Positions 26,205 to 32,842 of a stretch of DNA of 61,338 bases are shown one piece after another. The notes beneath the pieces are model-generated. The model had not been told where the DNA came from and did not search any database. It was given only the letters and a program-made list of their open reading frames with translations. The DNA lies in contig JAPDJO010000051.1 in assembly GCA_029259115.1 (NCBI GenBank), positions 1 through 61,338 on the forward strand. The letters are read 5' to 3'. Source of the DNA: Thermoplasmatota archaeon (GTDB lineage Archaea; Thermoplasmatota; E2; DHVEG-1; B18-G2). The position numbers were made by a program, and so were the translations under genes. Within the stretch, counting starts at the first letter, position 1; every line of letters starts with the position of its first letter.

Positions 26205-26581
26205 GATATCAACTTCCTGTAATCATCTGGAGATAGCAGATCATCAATCTCTTTTTCATCCTTTATCTCCATCTCGAACAGCCAACCTTCATCATAGGGA
26301 CTCTTGTTTAATTTCTCTGGGGAATTCTCTAATTCTTTATTTACATTAACTATTTTCCCTGTTAGAGGAGAGTACACTTCTGCAACAGATTTCACAGATT
26401 CTATAGTACAAACCTCCTCTCCTTTCTTAACTTCCTTGCCAATCTCTGGCAATTCAACAAAGACTACATCTGTCAGTTCACTTTGGGCATGATCCGTTAT
26501 ACCTATTCTTGCCACATTTCCCTCTATCTTAACCCACTCGTGCGTTTTCGTGTATTTTAAATCATCCCTTACCTCACTCAT
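26201..26581 (-). CDS. gcvH: Glycine cleavage system H protein
   Basis: The lipoyl carrier of the glycine cleavage system. The sequence has YTKTHEWVKIEGNVARIGITDHAQSELTDVVFVELPE, the lipoylated Lys in ESVKSVAEVYSPLTG, and the C-terminal SPYDEGWLFEMEI. MSEVRDD at 26581 is the likely start (126 residues); an in-frame ATG lies three codons upstream at 26590. The gcvT gene lies directly upstream on the same strand, 21-30 bases away. P-protein and L-protein genes are not in the window. Confidence 0.95.
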   Translation of the reverse strand: MSEVRDDLKYTKTHEWVKIEGNVARIGITDHAQSELTDVVFVELPEIGKEVKKGEEVCTIESVKSVAEVYSPLTGKIVNVNKELENSPEKLNKSPYDEGWLFEMEIKDEKEIDDLLSPDDYRKLIS

Positions 26582-26611
26582 AGAAATCAATTGAGAAAAG
26601 ATGGGACGAAT

Positions 26612-27715
26612 TTAAACATTTCCACATTCTTTTCCAACGAAAGGTGGCTTCACTATCTCTGCTTTAACCCTCGTACCTCTGATTACTATATCTAATGTAT
26701 CTCCAACTTTCCTGTACTCTTTTTTCACGTAAGCCATAGCTATCCCTGTATTCAAGCAAGGCGACAACCCTCCACTAGAAACTTTTCCAACCTTTTCACC
26801 ATCTTTTTCAACATCATAGCCATGCCTTGGTATACCTTTTTCTAAGCATTTTAGATAAGTCAACTTCTCTTTCACTCCTTCTTCCTTCTGTTTGAGTAGA
26901 GCATCCTTTCCGATGAAATCATGATCCCAGTTTATCGTAAAGCTTAGATTTGCTTCCAAAGGTGTGCGCCCTCCTTCAAATTCATTCCCAGCAAGAACAA
27001 AGCATTTTTCCAATCTCAAGCTATCTCTTGCACCAAGTCCAATCGGTTTTATACCATAATCCTTTCCTACCTCCAAAATCTTTCTGAACAGACCGTAAAC
27101 GTCTTTCTCGGCATCTACCTGTAATTCATAACCTAGCTCACCGGTGTAACCTGTTCTAGATACTATACATTCAATATCATCAAACTCTGCTCTACAACAA
27201 CCAAAAAGTTTGAGTTGAGAAAGATCTATGGAAGAGATTTTTTGTAGAACCTCTCTCGATCTAGGTCCTTGTACAGCAAGTATTACCATATCTCGTGATA
27301 TATTTTCAATCTCCGCATCAAAACCAAATTTATCCCTAACCTTTTTCAACCAATCTGCAACAACCTCATCTCTACCAGCATTTGGAACTAGCATAAAACC
27401 ATCTTCCAGATGAAGAAAGATAGTATCGTCTATTATGGTACCATCCTCTCTCAGGATGACAGTATATTGGCCCATACCTACAGGTATCCTATTCGCATCT
27501 TCCACTGTTGCTACACTCAGAAGATCTGCACCATCTTTTCCAGATATCCATACGTTCCCCATATGAGAAACATCAAAAAGACCAACATTTTTCCTTACGG
27601 TCAGGTGTTCATCCTTTATTGAGGAGTAATAGAGAGGCATCTCATAACCAGAAAACTCTGTAAATTTTGCACCAAGTTCTACATGCAGATCATGGAGAGG
27701 AGATCTCTTAAGCAT
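26612..27715 (-). CDS. gcvT: Glycine cleavage system T protein (aminomethyltransferase)
   Basis: The 367-residue GcvT transfers the methylene group from the H-protein-bound intermediate to tetrahydrofolate or tetrahydromethanopterin. It has SPLHDLHVELGAKFTEFSGYEMPLYY, NVGLFDVSHMGNVWISG, the catalytic Asp region, CIVSRTGYTGELGYELQV and RDSLRLEKCFVLAGNE, all typical. Full length for the family. It precedes gcvH on the same strand, so the two are probably one operon, and it diverges from the fibrillarin gene. Confidence 0.95.
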   Translation of the reverse strand: MLKRSPLHDLHVELGAKFTEFSGYEMPLYYSSIKDEHLTVRKNVGLFDVSHMGNVWISGKDGADLLSVATVEDANRIPVGMGQYTVILREDGTIIDDTIFLHLEDGFMLVPNAGRDEVVADWLKKVRDKFGFDAEIENISRDMVILAVQGPRSREVLQKISSIDLSQLKLFGCCRAEFDDIECIVSRTGYTGELGYELQVDAEKDVYGLFRKILEVGKDYGIKPIGLGARDSLRLEKCFVLAGNEFEGGRTPLEANLSFTINWDHDFIGKDALLKQKEEGVKEKLTYLKCLEKGIPRHGYDVEKDGEKVGKVSSGGLSPCLNTGIAMAYVKKEYRKVGDTLDIVIRGTRVKAEIVKPPFVGKECGNV

Positions 27716-27789
27716 AAAACTCGAAAAATGAAGGCAAGCTTAAATCTTTTGCAAAACCTTTATCTCCCTTAATACAATCCAAACAGGAG

Positions 27790-28437
27790 ATGGAGAATAT
27801 AGTAATAGAGAAGAAAAAGGTATTTACGGTAATTCCTGAAAAATTCGATGATAAAAGCATATACGGAGAGAAGATAGTAAAGAAGAAAAACCTTAGATTG
27901 AGAACCTGGAATCCTTACAGAAGCAAACTCTCTGCAGCATTAATTTTAGGTTTGAGGATACACATAAAAGAGAATTCAGAAGTACTCTATCTAGGGGCAG
28001 CAACCGGTACAACCGTGAGCCACTTATCAGATATATTATATGAAGGCAGGATATATGCTGTAGAAATATCCCCTTTTTCTATGAAAAAACTTCTAGAGTT
28101 GTGTGAAAAGAGGAATAACATATTCCCTATACTTGAGGATGCAAACCATCCAGAGAGATATCAGCATATAGTCCCAGAGGTTGACCTAGTATACCAAGAT
28201 ATTTCTCAAAGAAATCAAGTTGATATATTTGTAAAGAACTGTGACAAGTTTTTGAAAGGAGACGGAGAGGGAATAATAATGGTAAAATCTAGGAGTATAG
28301 ATGTTTCAGCCCATCCTAGAGAGATATACAGAAGGGTTGAGAAAGACTTAGAAGAAAAAGGTTACAAGGTCAAAGAAGTCAAGGAGTTAGATCCATATGC
28401 TAAAGATCATGCCTGTATAGTTATCAGAAGGAGTTAG
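27790..28437 (+). CDS. flpA: Fibrillarin-like rRNA/tRNA 2'-O-methyltransferase
   Basis: The methyltransferase of the box C/D sRNP, 215 residues. SAM-binding motif VLYLGAATGTTVSHLSDI (residues 76-93), then YAVEISPFSMKKLL, DLVYQDISQRNQVDIFVKNC, and the catalytic Lys in GIIMVKSRSIDVSAHP, all matching archaeal fibrillarin. In most archaea nop5 lies just upstream; here it does not. The start follows GGAG at 27784-27791. The membrane-protein gene follows one base after the stop. Confidence 0.95.
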   Translation: MENIVIEKKKVFTVIPEKFDDKSIYGEKIVKKKNLRLRTWNPYRSKLSAALILGLRIHIKENSEVLYLGAATGTTVSHLSDILYEGRIYAVEISPFSMKKLLELCEKRNNIFPILEDANHPERYQHIVPEVDLVYQDISQRNQVDIFVKNCDKFLKGDGEGIIMVKSRSIDVSAHPREIYRRVEKDLEEKGYKVKEVKELDPYAKDHACIVIRRS

Positions 28438-28438
28438 T

Positions 28439-29107
28439 ATGGATATCAAAAGATTGCTGGTATCTCTAGCTAAGATATTTATTCCTCCTGCAATAGGAAT
28501 ACTCACCCTTCTATTGATAGGTTTTTCTCTAGATCCAGATACAAGGATGAAATATTGGTACCTATGCATAGCCTATTTCTTTCCTCCACTTGGGAAGGAA
28601 TCTGTAATACCAATAGGCATTGCTGGAGGAGACCTTTTTGTTCCTATAATGAACATCAAAGCCCATATTTCACCTATAGATCCAAATATAATGGCATTTT
28701 CTATAGCCCTTATAGATAGTGTGGTTTCTCTATTCGTGGTTTGGAATTATGATCTTGTAAAGAAAATACCCATACTGGGAAGGTTTGTAAAAAAGGTTGA
28801 AGAGCTTGGAAGGAAAGGGAGCAAGGAATACGCATGGGTAAGACCCCTAAAATTCACAGGTATAGTACTCTTTGTTATGGTGCCCTTCCAAGGTTCCGGC
28901 GGTCTGGTGGGGTCGATACTCGGTAGACTTATAGGAATGAGAGCATCAACAACTTGGTTGGCAGTAACAATAGGAGCCTTTGCAGGATGCTTTATAATAG
29001 CATACTTTGCAAAGATAGCTTTTTCAAACATTATAATAGCTCTATCATTCGTACTTATTATGGTTGTAATAGTTGTTATTTTCAAAGCGTGGAAGGAATC
29101 AAGATGA
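28439..29107 (+). CDS. Small multidrug export (Sm_multidrug_ex, COG2426) membrane protein
   Basis: The 222-residue protein has about five to six transmembrane helices. It contains FFPPLGKESVIPIGIAGG and TGIVLFVMVPFQGSGGLVGSILGRLIGM, the re-entrant P-rich and G-rich segments of the COG2426 putative small multidrug export family, which is related to DedA-type proteins. Transport activity of the family is not well shown. It follows fibrillarin by one base and overlaps the end of rlmE by 9 bases, tail to tail. Confidence 0.8.
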   Translation: MDIKRLLVSLAKIFIPPAIGILTLLLIGFSLDPDTRMKYWYLCIAYFFPPLGKESVIPIGIAGGDLFVPIMNIKAHISPIDPNIMAFSIALIDSVVSLFVVWNYDLVKKIPILGRFVKKVEELGRKGSKEYAWVRPLKFTGIVLFVMVPFQGSGGLVGSILGRLIGMRASTTWLAVTIGAFAGCFIIAYFAKIAFSNIIIALSFVLIMVVIVVIFKAWKESR

Positions 29108-29698
29108 TCTTTTACCTATAGCTATGATGTATACTTCTCTACTTCTCTTCTTTGAAGCTCTTGGAGAAAACTTCCTGACAATCTTGAATCTTTTCCTAAC
29201 TTCTTTTAAGAACTCGTCTAGATCACTACCCTCGAAGCCCTTGCAAACAAATCTCCCTCCTTCTCTCAAGAAATCATCAACATATTCTAAAGCCTTCATA
29301 CACAACCAGAAACTCCTGGCCTGATCCAGATACCTATTTCCAGAGAGATTGGGAGAGAGATCAGATAGAACAACATCGACCTTTTCATCTCCAAGCTCTT
29401 CCTTTACCTTCTCTTTTGTGTCTTCTGATGTAGCATCTCCTTTTATAAAGATTAGACCATTCAATTTTTTAACAGGAAGAATATCAATACCTATAACCTT
29501 ACCATTAGAATATTCCAAAGCTACTTGGCTCCATCCGCCTGGAGAAGCACCAAGATCTATAATCCTGTCTCCCCTCTTTATGATCCCAAATCTCTGCTGT
29601 ATCTCTATAAGTTTAAATGCAGATCTAGCTCTGTAGCCTAGCTTTTTAGCCTCTTTGTAATAGAAATCTCTCCTTCTCTCCTCTTTCCATCTACTCAT
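29099..29698 (-). CDS. rlmE: 23S rRNA 2'-O-methyltransferase RlmE/FtsJ
   Basis: The 199-residue SAM methyltransferase shows the K-D-K-E catalytic set: Lys in [12 protein letters not shown], Asp in [13 protein letters not shown], Lys in FVCKGFEG and Glu in SREVYIIA. The SAM motif is [15 protein letters not shown]. It methylates a uridine ribose in the peptidyl-transferase A-loop of 23S rRNA. Its start overlaps the TFB stop (ATGA), so it is read from the tfb promoter. Confidence 0.95.
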   Translation of the reverse strand: MSRWKEERRRDFYYKEAKKLGYRARSAFKLIEIQQRFGIIKRGDRIIDLGASPGGWSQVALEYSNGKVIGIDILPVKKLNGLIFIKGDATSEDTKEKVKEELGDEKVDVVLSDLSPNLSGNRYLDQARSFWLCMKALEYVDDFLREGGRFVCKGFEGSDLDEFLKEVRKRFKIVRKFSPRASKKRSREVYIIAIGKRSS

Positions 29699-30639
29699 AG
29701 AATGATGTCTATGTTTAACCTCTCAGCCAATTCCTTGTATCTATTTCTTATTGTTACCTCTGTAACTCCAGCAACATCTGCAACCTCTCTTTGTGTCCTT
29801 CTTTCTCCGCACAAGATAGATGCTATGTAAATTGCTGCAGCAGCAACTCCTGTGGGTCCTCTTCCAGAGGTAAGCTCTTTGTCTGCAGCCTCTTTGAGTA
29901 TCTCCATAGCTTTGGCTTGAACATCACCACTAAGCTTGAGTTCACTGCAGAATCTCGATACGTAGTCCTGAGGAGATGTTGGTAGAAGTTTCAATCCAAG
30001 TTCTCTTGCTATAAAACGATAGGTTCTACCTATCTCTTTTCTTGATACTCTAGATGTTTCTGCTATCTCATCTAAAGTTCTAGGAACACCACATTGCCTA
30101 CACGCAGCGTAGAGAGCTGCAGCAGCAACTCCTTCGATACTTCTACCTCTTATCAAGTTCTTCAGAACAGCCTTTCTATATATCATTGCCGCGGTCTCTC
30201 TCACATTCCTGGGCAATCCCATAGCAGATGCCATTCTGTCTAACTCGGAAAGAGCTACAGCTAGGTTTCTCTCAGTAGCATTTGATACTCTTATCCTTCT
30301 CTGCCACTTTCTCAATCTGTAGAGCTGAGCTCTGCTCCTGGTTGGTATAGACTTTCCATACGAATCCTTATTCTTCCATCCGATTACTGTACTCAAACCT
30401 TTATCATGAATCGTATAAGTCAAAGGCGCACCTGTTCTCGCTCTTTTCTCTTTCTGCTCCGCATCGAATGCTCTCCATTCAGGCCCCATATCTATTATGT
30501 TCTCATCAATAACGAGACCACAATCCTCACAGACCAATTCTCCTCTAGAATAATCCCTCCTGAGGTTTGTACTGCCACATTCTGGGCATTTTGTTATTTC
30601 TTCTACTGTTGGCCTTTTCTTTTTCTTTAAATCTTCCAT
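29695..30639 (-). CDS. tfb: Transcription initiation factor B (TFB)
   Basis: TFB recruits RNA polymerase to TBP-bound promoters. The 314-residue protein has the zinc ribbon [27 protein letters not shown], the B-finger region ([20 protein letters not shown]), and two cyclin repeats ([26 protein letters not shown] and [37 protein letters not shown]) with a C-terminal HTH ([19 protein letters not shown]). ATG 30639 follows a GGGGGATTT site; the longer frame up to 30741 would start before the TATA box and is rejected. Confidence 0.97.
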   Translation of the reverse strand: MEDLKKKKRPTVEEITKCPECGSTNLRRDYSRGELVCEDCGLVIDENIIDMGPEWRAFDAEQKEKRARTGAPLTYTIHDKGLSTVIGWKNKDSYGKSIPTRSRAQLYRLRKWQRRIRVSNATERNLAVALSELDRMASAMGLPRNVRETAAMIYRKAVLKNLIRGRSIEGVAAAALYAACRQCGVPRTLDEIAETSRVSRKEIGRTYRFIARELGLKLLPTSPQDYVSRFCSELKLSGDVQAKAMEILKEAADKELTSGRGPTGVAAAAIYIASILCGERRTQREVADVAGVTEVTIRNRYKELAERLNIDIIL

Positions 30640-30702
30640 CAGAAATCCCCCATATTGAAGTTTTAAATTTTTCGATATGCTTTTAAAACAAAATATGCAG
30701 GT

Positions 30703-30713
30703 CATATATAAAC
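30703..30713 (-). promoter_or_regulatory. TATA box of tfb
   Basis: GTTTATATATG on the reverse strand, giving a start near 30682 and a leader of about 40 bases before ATG 30639. Confidence 0.55.
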
Positions 30714-30751
30714 TTTTTGTTTGATTTCCAAGGAGAAACAATAATCTTTAT

Positions 30752-30901
30752 CTAAATTTCGAACTCTCTCCCGCATTTTGGGCATTTTGCAAAGCCACAA
30801 CTTTCTATTGGTGAGAAGGAACAACCTCTACAGGCAAATGTTCTCCCATAACTCAAATCGAATCTAAATCCGCAGAAGGGACACGTTAATATCTTACCCA
30901 T
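30752..30901 (-). CDS. 49-residue double zinc-ribbon protein
   Basis: Read on the reverse strand from ATG 30901. The protein has four Cys pairs or near pairs: TCPFCGF, FACRGCS, one Cys in ESCGFAK, and KCPKCGRE, so it can bind one or two zinc ions. The ATG overlaps the stop of the DUF1858 gene by 8 bases, which supports co-translation and a real gene. Similar tiny rubredoxin- or ribbon-like proteins occur in many archaea. No specific function is assigned. Confidence 0.75.
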   Translation of the reverse strand: MGKILTCPFCGFRFDLSYGRTFACRGCSFSPIESCGFAKCPKCGREFEI

Positions 30902-31094
30902 TTTTCTTTATCGCATCATTCAACCCCTTTAATAGGTTATCTATGTCAACCCCGTGGATTCTAGCTATATCTTCTATCCTTTCTAAACTCATCATAGGAC
31001 AGCCGAAGCAGGCTACTCCATACTTTGCCAATATCTCTGCTACGCCTGGATATTTCAAAGCCTCGGCTATAGTGGTGTCTTTTGTTATTTTCAT
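30894..31094 (-). CDS. DUF1858 (hybrid-cluster associated redox disulfide) domain protein
   Basis: From ATG 31094 the 66-residue protein reads KITKDTTIAEALKYPGVAEILAKYGVACFGCPMMSLERIEDIA, the DUF1858 pattern with its redox-active CFGC pair. Small proteins of this type accompany iron-sulfur or sulfur-handling enzymes. A TATA box at 31135-31143 and GGTGAT just before the ATG support this start. It is divergent from an HTH regulator and coupled to the zinc-ribbon gene. Confidence 0.85.
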   Translation of the reverse strand: MKITKDTTIAEALKYPGVAEILAKYGVACFGCPMMSLERIEDIARIHGVDIDNLLKGLNDAIKKNG

Positions 31095-31134
31095 GATATC
31101 ACCATTAACGGCGTTAACTCTAAATAGAGATACT

Positions 31135-31143
31135 CTATATAAG
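31135..31143 (-). promoter_or_regulatory. TATA box in the DUF1858/HTH divergent intergenic region
   Basis: CTTATATAG on the reverse strand, about 41-49 bases before ATG 31094. It is too close to ATG 31156 to drive the forward gene, which may instead use the weaker TCTAAATA at 31119-31126. Confidence 0.45.
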
Positions 31144-31155
31144 TTTTTGGTAAAC

Positions 31156-31455
31156 ATGAGTCTGCCATGCGAGTTTATAGCAAAATATGTTATACCTTCT
31201 CTTAGGAGGGAGATAGTGAGAATTTTATCAGAGGAATATGAAATGAGCAACAGAGAGATAGCTAGAACACTTGATTTGACAGATGCTGCCGTCTCTCAAT
31301 ACCTGTCTGATAAAAGAGGGAAGGCATTCGAACTAGACAAAAACGTTATGGCTATGGTAAAACAATCCGCTGAACGCATAGCGAGAAGAGAAACAACCAT
31401 AGATGAAGAGATTTGCAGAATATGTGAGGATATTAAAGAGAGGAGAAGTTTTTAA
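31156..31455 (+). CDS. Small archaeal HTH transcriptional regulator (COG2522-like)
   Basis: From ATG 31156 the protein is 99 residues with LPCEFIAKYVIPSLRREIVRILSEEYEMSNREIARTLDLTDAAVSQYLSDKRG, the pattern of the archaeal COG2522 regulators: an N-terminal Cys, then an HTH. The C-terminal part has CRICEDIKER with a second Cys pair. The Cys residues could sense redox state or bind a metal. It is divergent from the DUF1858 redox gene and may regulate it. The longer frame starting at 30943 runs through the DUF1858 gene and is rejected. Confidence 0.8.
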   Translation: MSLPCEFIAKYVIPSLRREIVRILSEEYEMSNREIARTLDLTDAAVSQYLSDKRGKAFELDKNVMAMVKQSAERIARRETTIDEEICRICEDIKERRSF

Positions 31456-31503
31456 GAGATGGACAACATTTTTGCAAATTTTTGGAAAAATCTTTATAAT
31501 TGA

Positions 31504-31698
31504 CCCATAGAGGCAATCCCTGCTTTCATCCTCAGATTCATCACAAGCGGTTTTGTACATGAATTTGTACCAAGTGCAGGTCCTATTATGTTCATACTTG
31601 GACCTGTTACAAGTTATGGCACATTGCTGGTAATCCCAATTTATTTATGTCAAAGAAAAATAGTTATAATCGTAACATCCTTGGTATCTGGACATTGA
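31504..31698 (+). pseudogene. Possible remnant of a membrane permease gene
   Basis: An open frame of 65 codons without an ATG, GTG or TTG at its beginning encodes a strongly membrane-like peptide (AIPAFILRFITSGFVHEFV, SAGPIMFILGPVTSYGTLLV). The GPxTS and EFVP patterns resemble permease families of the COG0701 kind. A TATA-like CTTTATAAT lies at 31492-31500. It reads like the leftover C-terminal part of a transporter, but chance hydrophobicity in A+T-rich DNA cannot be excluded. Confidence 0.3.
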
Positions 31699-31725
31699 TA
31701 CTCTATGATAGTATGAGGTGTATGC

Positions 31726-32439
31726 ATGTTTCCAAAGAGATATGAGAGACAGATAATCATACCTGGTTTTGGAGAGAAGACACAAGAGAAATTATCAAGG
31801 GCAAGCGTTGTTATATTGGGATTAGGAGGACTAGGTTCGGTAGTCTCCACTTATCTCACTGCGGCTGGGATAGGCTACATGAGATTGATTGACAGAGATA
31901 AGGTAGAAGAAAGTAACTTAAACAGACAAATCCTGTATGATGAAAAAGACATAGGCGAATGGAAAGCAAAAATCGCAGAGAAGAAGTTAAAGAGTATGAA
32001 TAGCAGGATAGAAATAGAAGGTTTAAGGGAAGAGATCAACGATAGCAATATATACGATCTGATAGATGATGTTAATCTGGTTATAGACTGTCTAGATAAC
32101 TTTGAGACCCGATTTATAGTTAATAAAGCAGTAGTAGATCTAGAAAAACCCATGATTCATGGAGCATGCAGAGGTTTTTCTGGTCAGGTTACGACTATAA
32201 TACCAAGAAAAACGCCCTGTCTCAAGTGTGTATTTAGAGGAAACATATACGGTAAAGACAAATCGATAATTGGCACAACTGCCGGAGTAATAGGGCTGAT
32301 TGAGGCAACCGAAGCCATAAAGTATGTAACAAAGATAGGAAACCTTCTCGCAGGGACTATGCTGGTATACGATGCTAGAGACCTTGTATTCGAGAAGATA
32401 GAGATAGAAAGAGATCCTGAATGTGAGGTGTGCAGATGA
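31726..32439 (+). CDS. E1-like ThiF/MoeB/HesA family adenylyltransferase
   Basis: The 237-residue protein activates the C-terminal Gly of a ubiquitin-like sulfur carrier. It has RYERQIIIPGFGEKTQEKL, the nucleotide loop VVILGLGGLGSVVSTYL, the Asp/Arg motif LIDRDKVEESNLNRQ, and the zinc Cys pairs TPCLKCVF and CEVCR at the end. The segment that in UbaA carries a catalytic Cys reads DKSIIGTTAGVIGL, so no thioester Cys is evident and it may be adenylation-only like MoeB. It overlaps the MoaD-like gene by ATGA, making a pair. Confidence 0.92.
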   Translation: MFPKRYERQIIIPGFGEKTQEKLSRASVVILGLGGLGSVVSTYLTAAGIGYMRLIDRDKVEESNLNRQILYDEKDIGEWKAKIAEKKLKSMNSRIEIEGLREEINDSNIYDLIDDVNLVIDCLDNFETRFIVNKAVVDLEKPMIHGACRGFSGQVTTIIPRKTPCLKCVFRGNIYGKDKSIIGTTAGVIGLIEATEAIKYVTKIGNLLAGTMLVYDARDLVFEKIEIERDPECEVCR

Positions 32440-32681
32440 AGGTGAAGTTGAGATTCTATTCTGCACATAGAGAGATCGTAGGAACCGGAGAGATGGAAAT
32501 CGAGATAGAAGAGAAATCAACGATAAAGGATGTTATGAGAAAACTCATAGAAAGATATCCAAAACTAAGGGAGATAGAGAATACCACTCTATACTCTTTG
32601 AATCATAGATATGCAAAGGGAAATGAAGAACTCAAAGATGGAGATGAATTAGCGATATTTCCTCCAGTTGAGGGAGGATAG
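32436..32681 (+). CDS. MoaD/ThiS/SAMP-like ubiquitin-fold protein
   Basis: The 81-residue protein has the beta-grasp pattern KVKLRFYSAHREIVGTGEMEIEIEE, GDELAIFPPVEGG, ending in the essential Gly-Gly. It is either the small subunit of molybdopterin synthase or a SAMP-type protein modifier. ATG 32436 overlaps the E1 stop. The adjacent E1-like enzyme would adenylate its C-terminus, and the JAMM peptidase at 3808 could remove conjugates. No other molybdopterin gene is in the window. Confidence 0.9.
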   Translation: MKVKLRFYSAHREIVGTGEMEIEIEEKSTIKDVMRKLIERYPKLREIENTTLYSLNHRYAKGNEELKDGDELAIFPPVEGG

Positions 32682-32716
32682 AAACCAAGATTTATCTGTA
32701 TGTCTATTCCTATTCT

Positions 32717-32842
32717 ATGAACGGATACTGTCCTCTAATGAGCAGACAGGGAAATCTGGTTAAGTGTTTGGGTGTAAGATGTGAGTGGTTTGATGAGAAG
32801 CATAATCTTTGCTCGATAAAGGTAATAGCAATGAGAGAATGA
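32717..32842 (+). CDS. 41-residue Cys-containing small protein
   Basis: The small frame reads NGYCPLMSR, KCLGVRCEWFDEKHNLCSIKV: four Cys with the C-P, C-x4-C-x-W and C-S-I arrangement often seen in small metal-binding proteins. Its TGA overlaps the ATG of the radical SAM gene by 4 bases, which argues strongly that it is translated and works with that enzyme. It could be a metal-binding accessory or, less likely, a substrate peptide. No database-level family is claimed. Confidence 0.7.
   Translation: MNGYCPLMSRQGNLVKCLGVRCEWFDEKHNLCSIKVIAMRE

Noticed and set aside
31577-31606. Hairpin CAGGTCC/GGACCTG as part of a guide RNA
   Set aside because: Only 7 base pairs, no box C/D or clear H/ACA layout, and it coincides with the permease-like frame.
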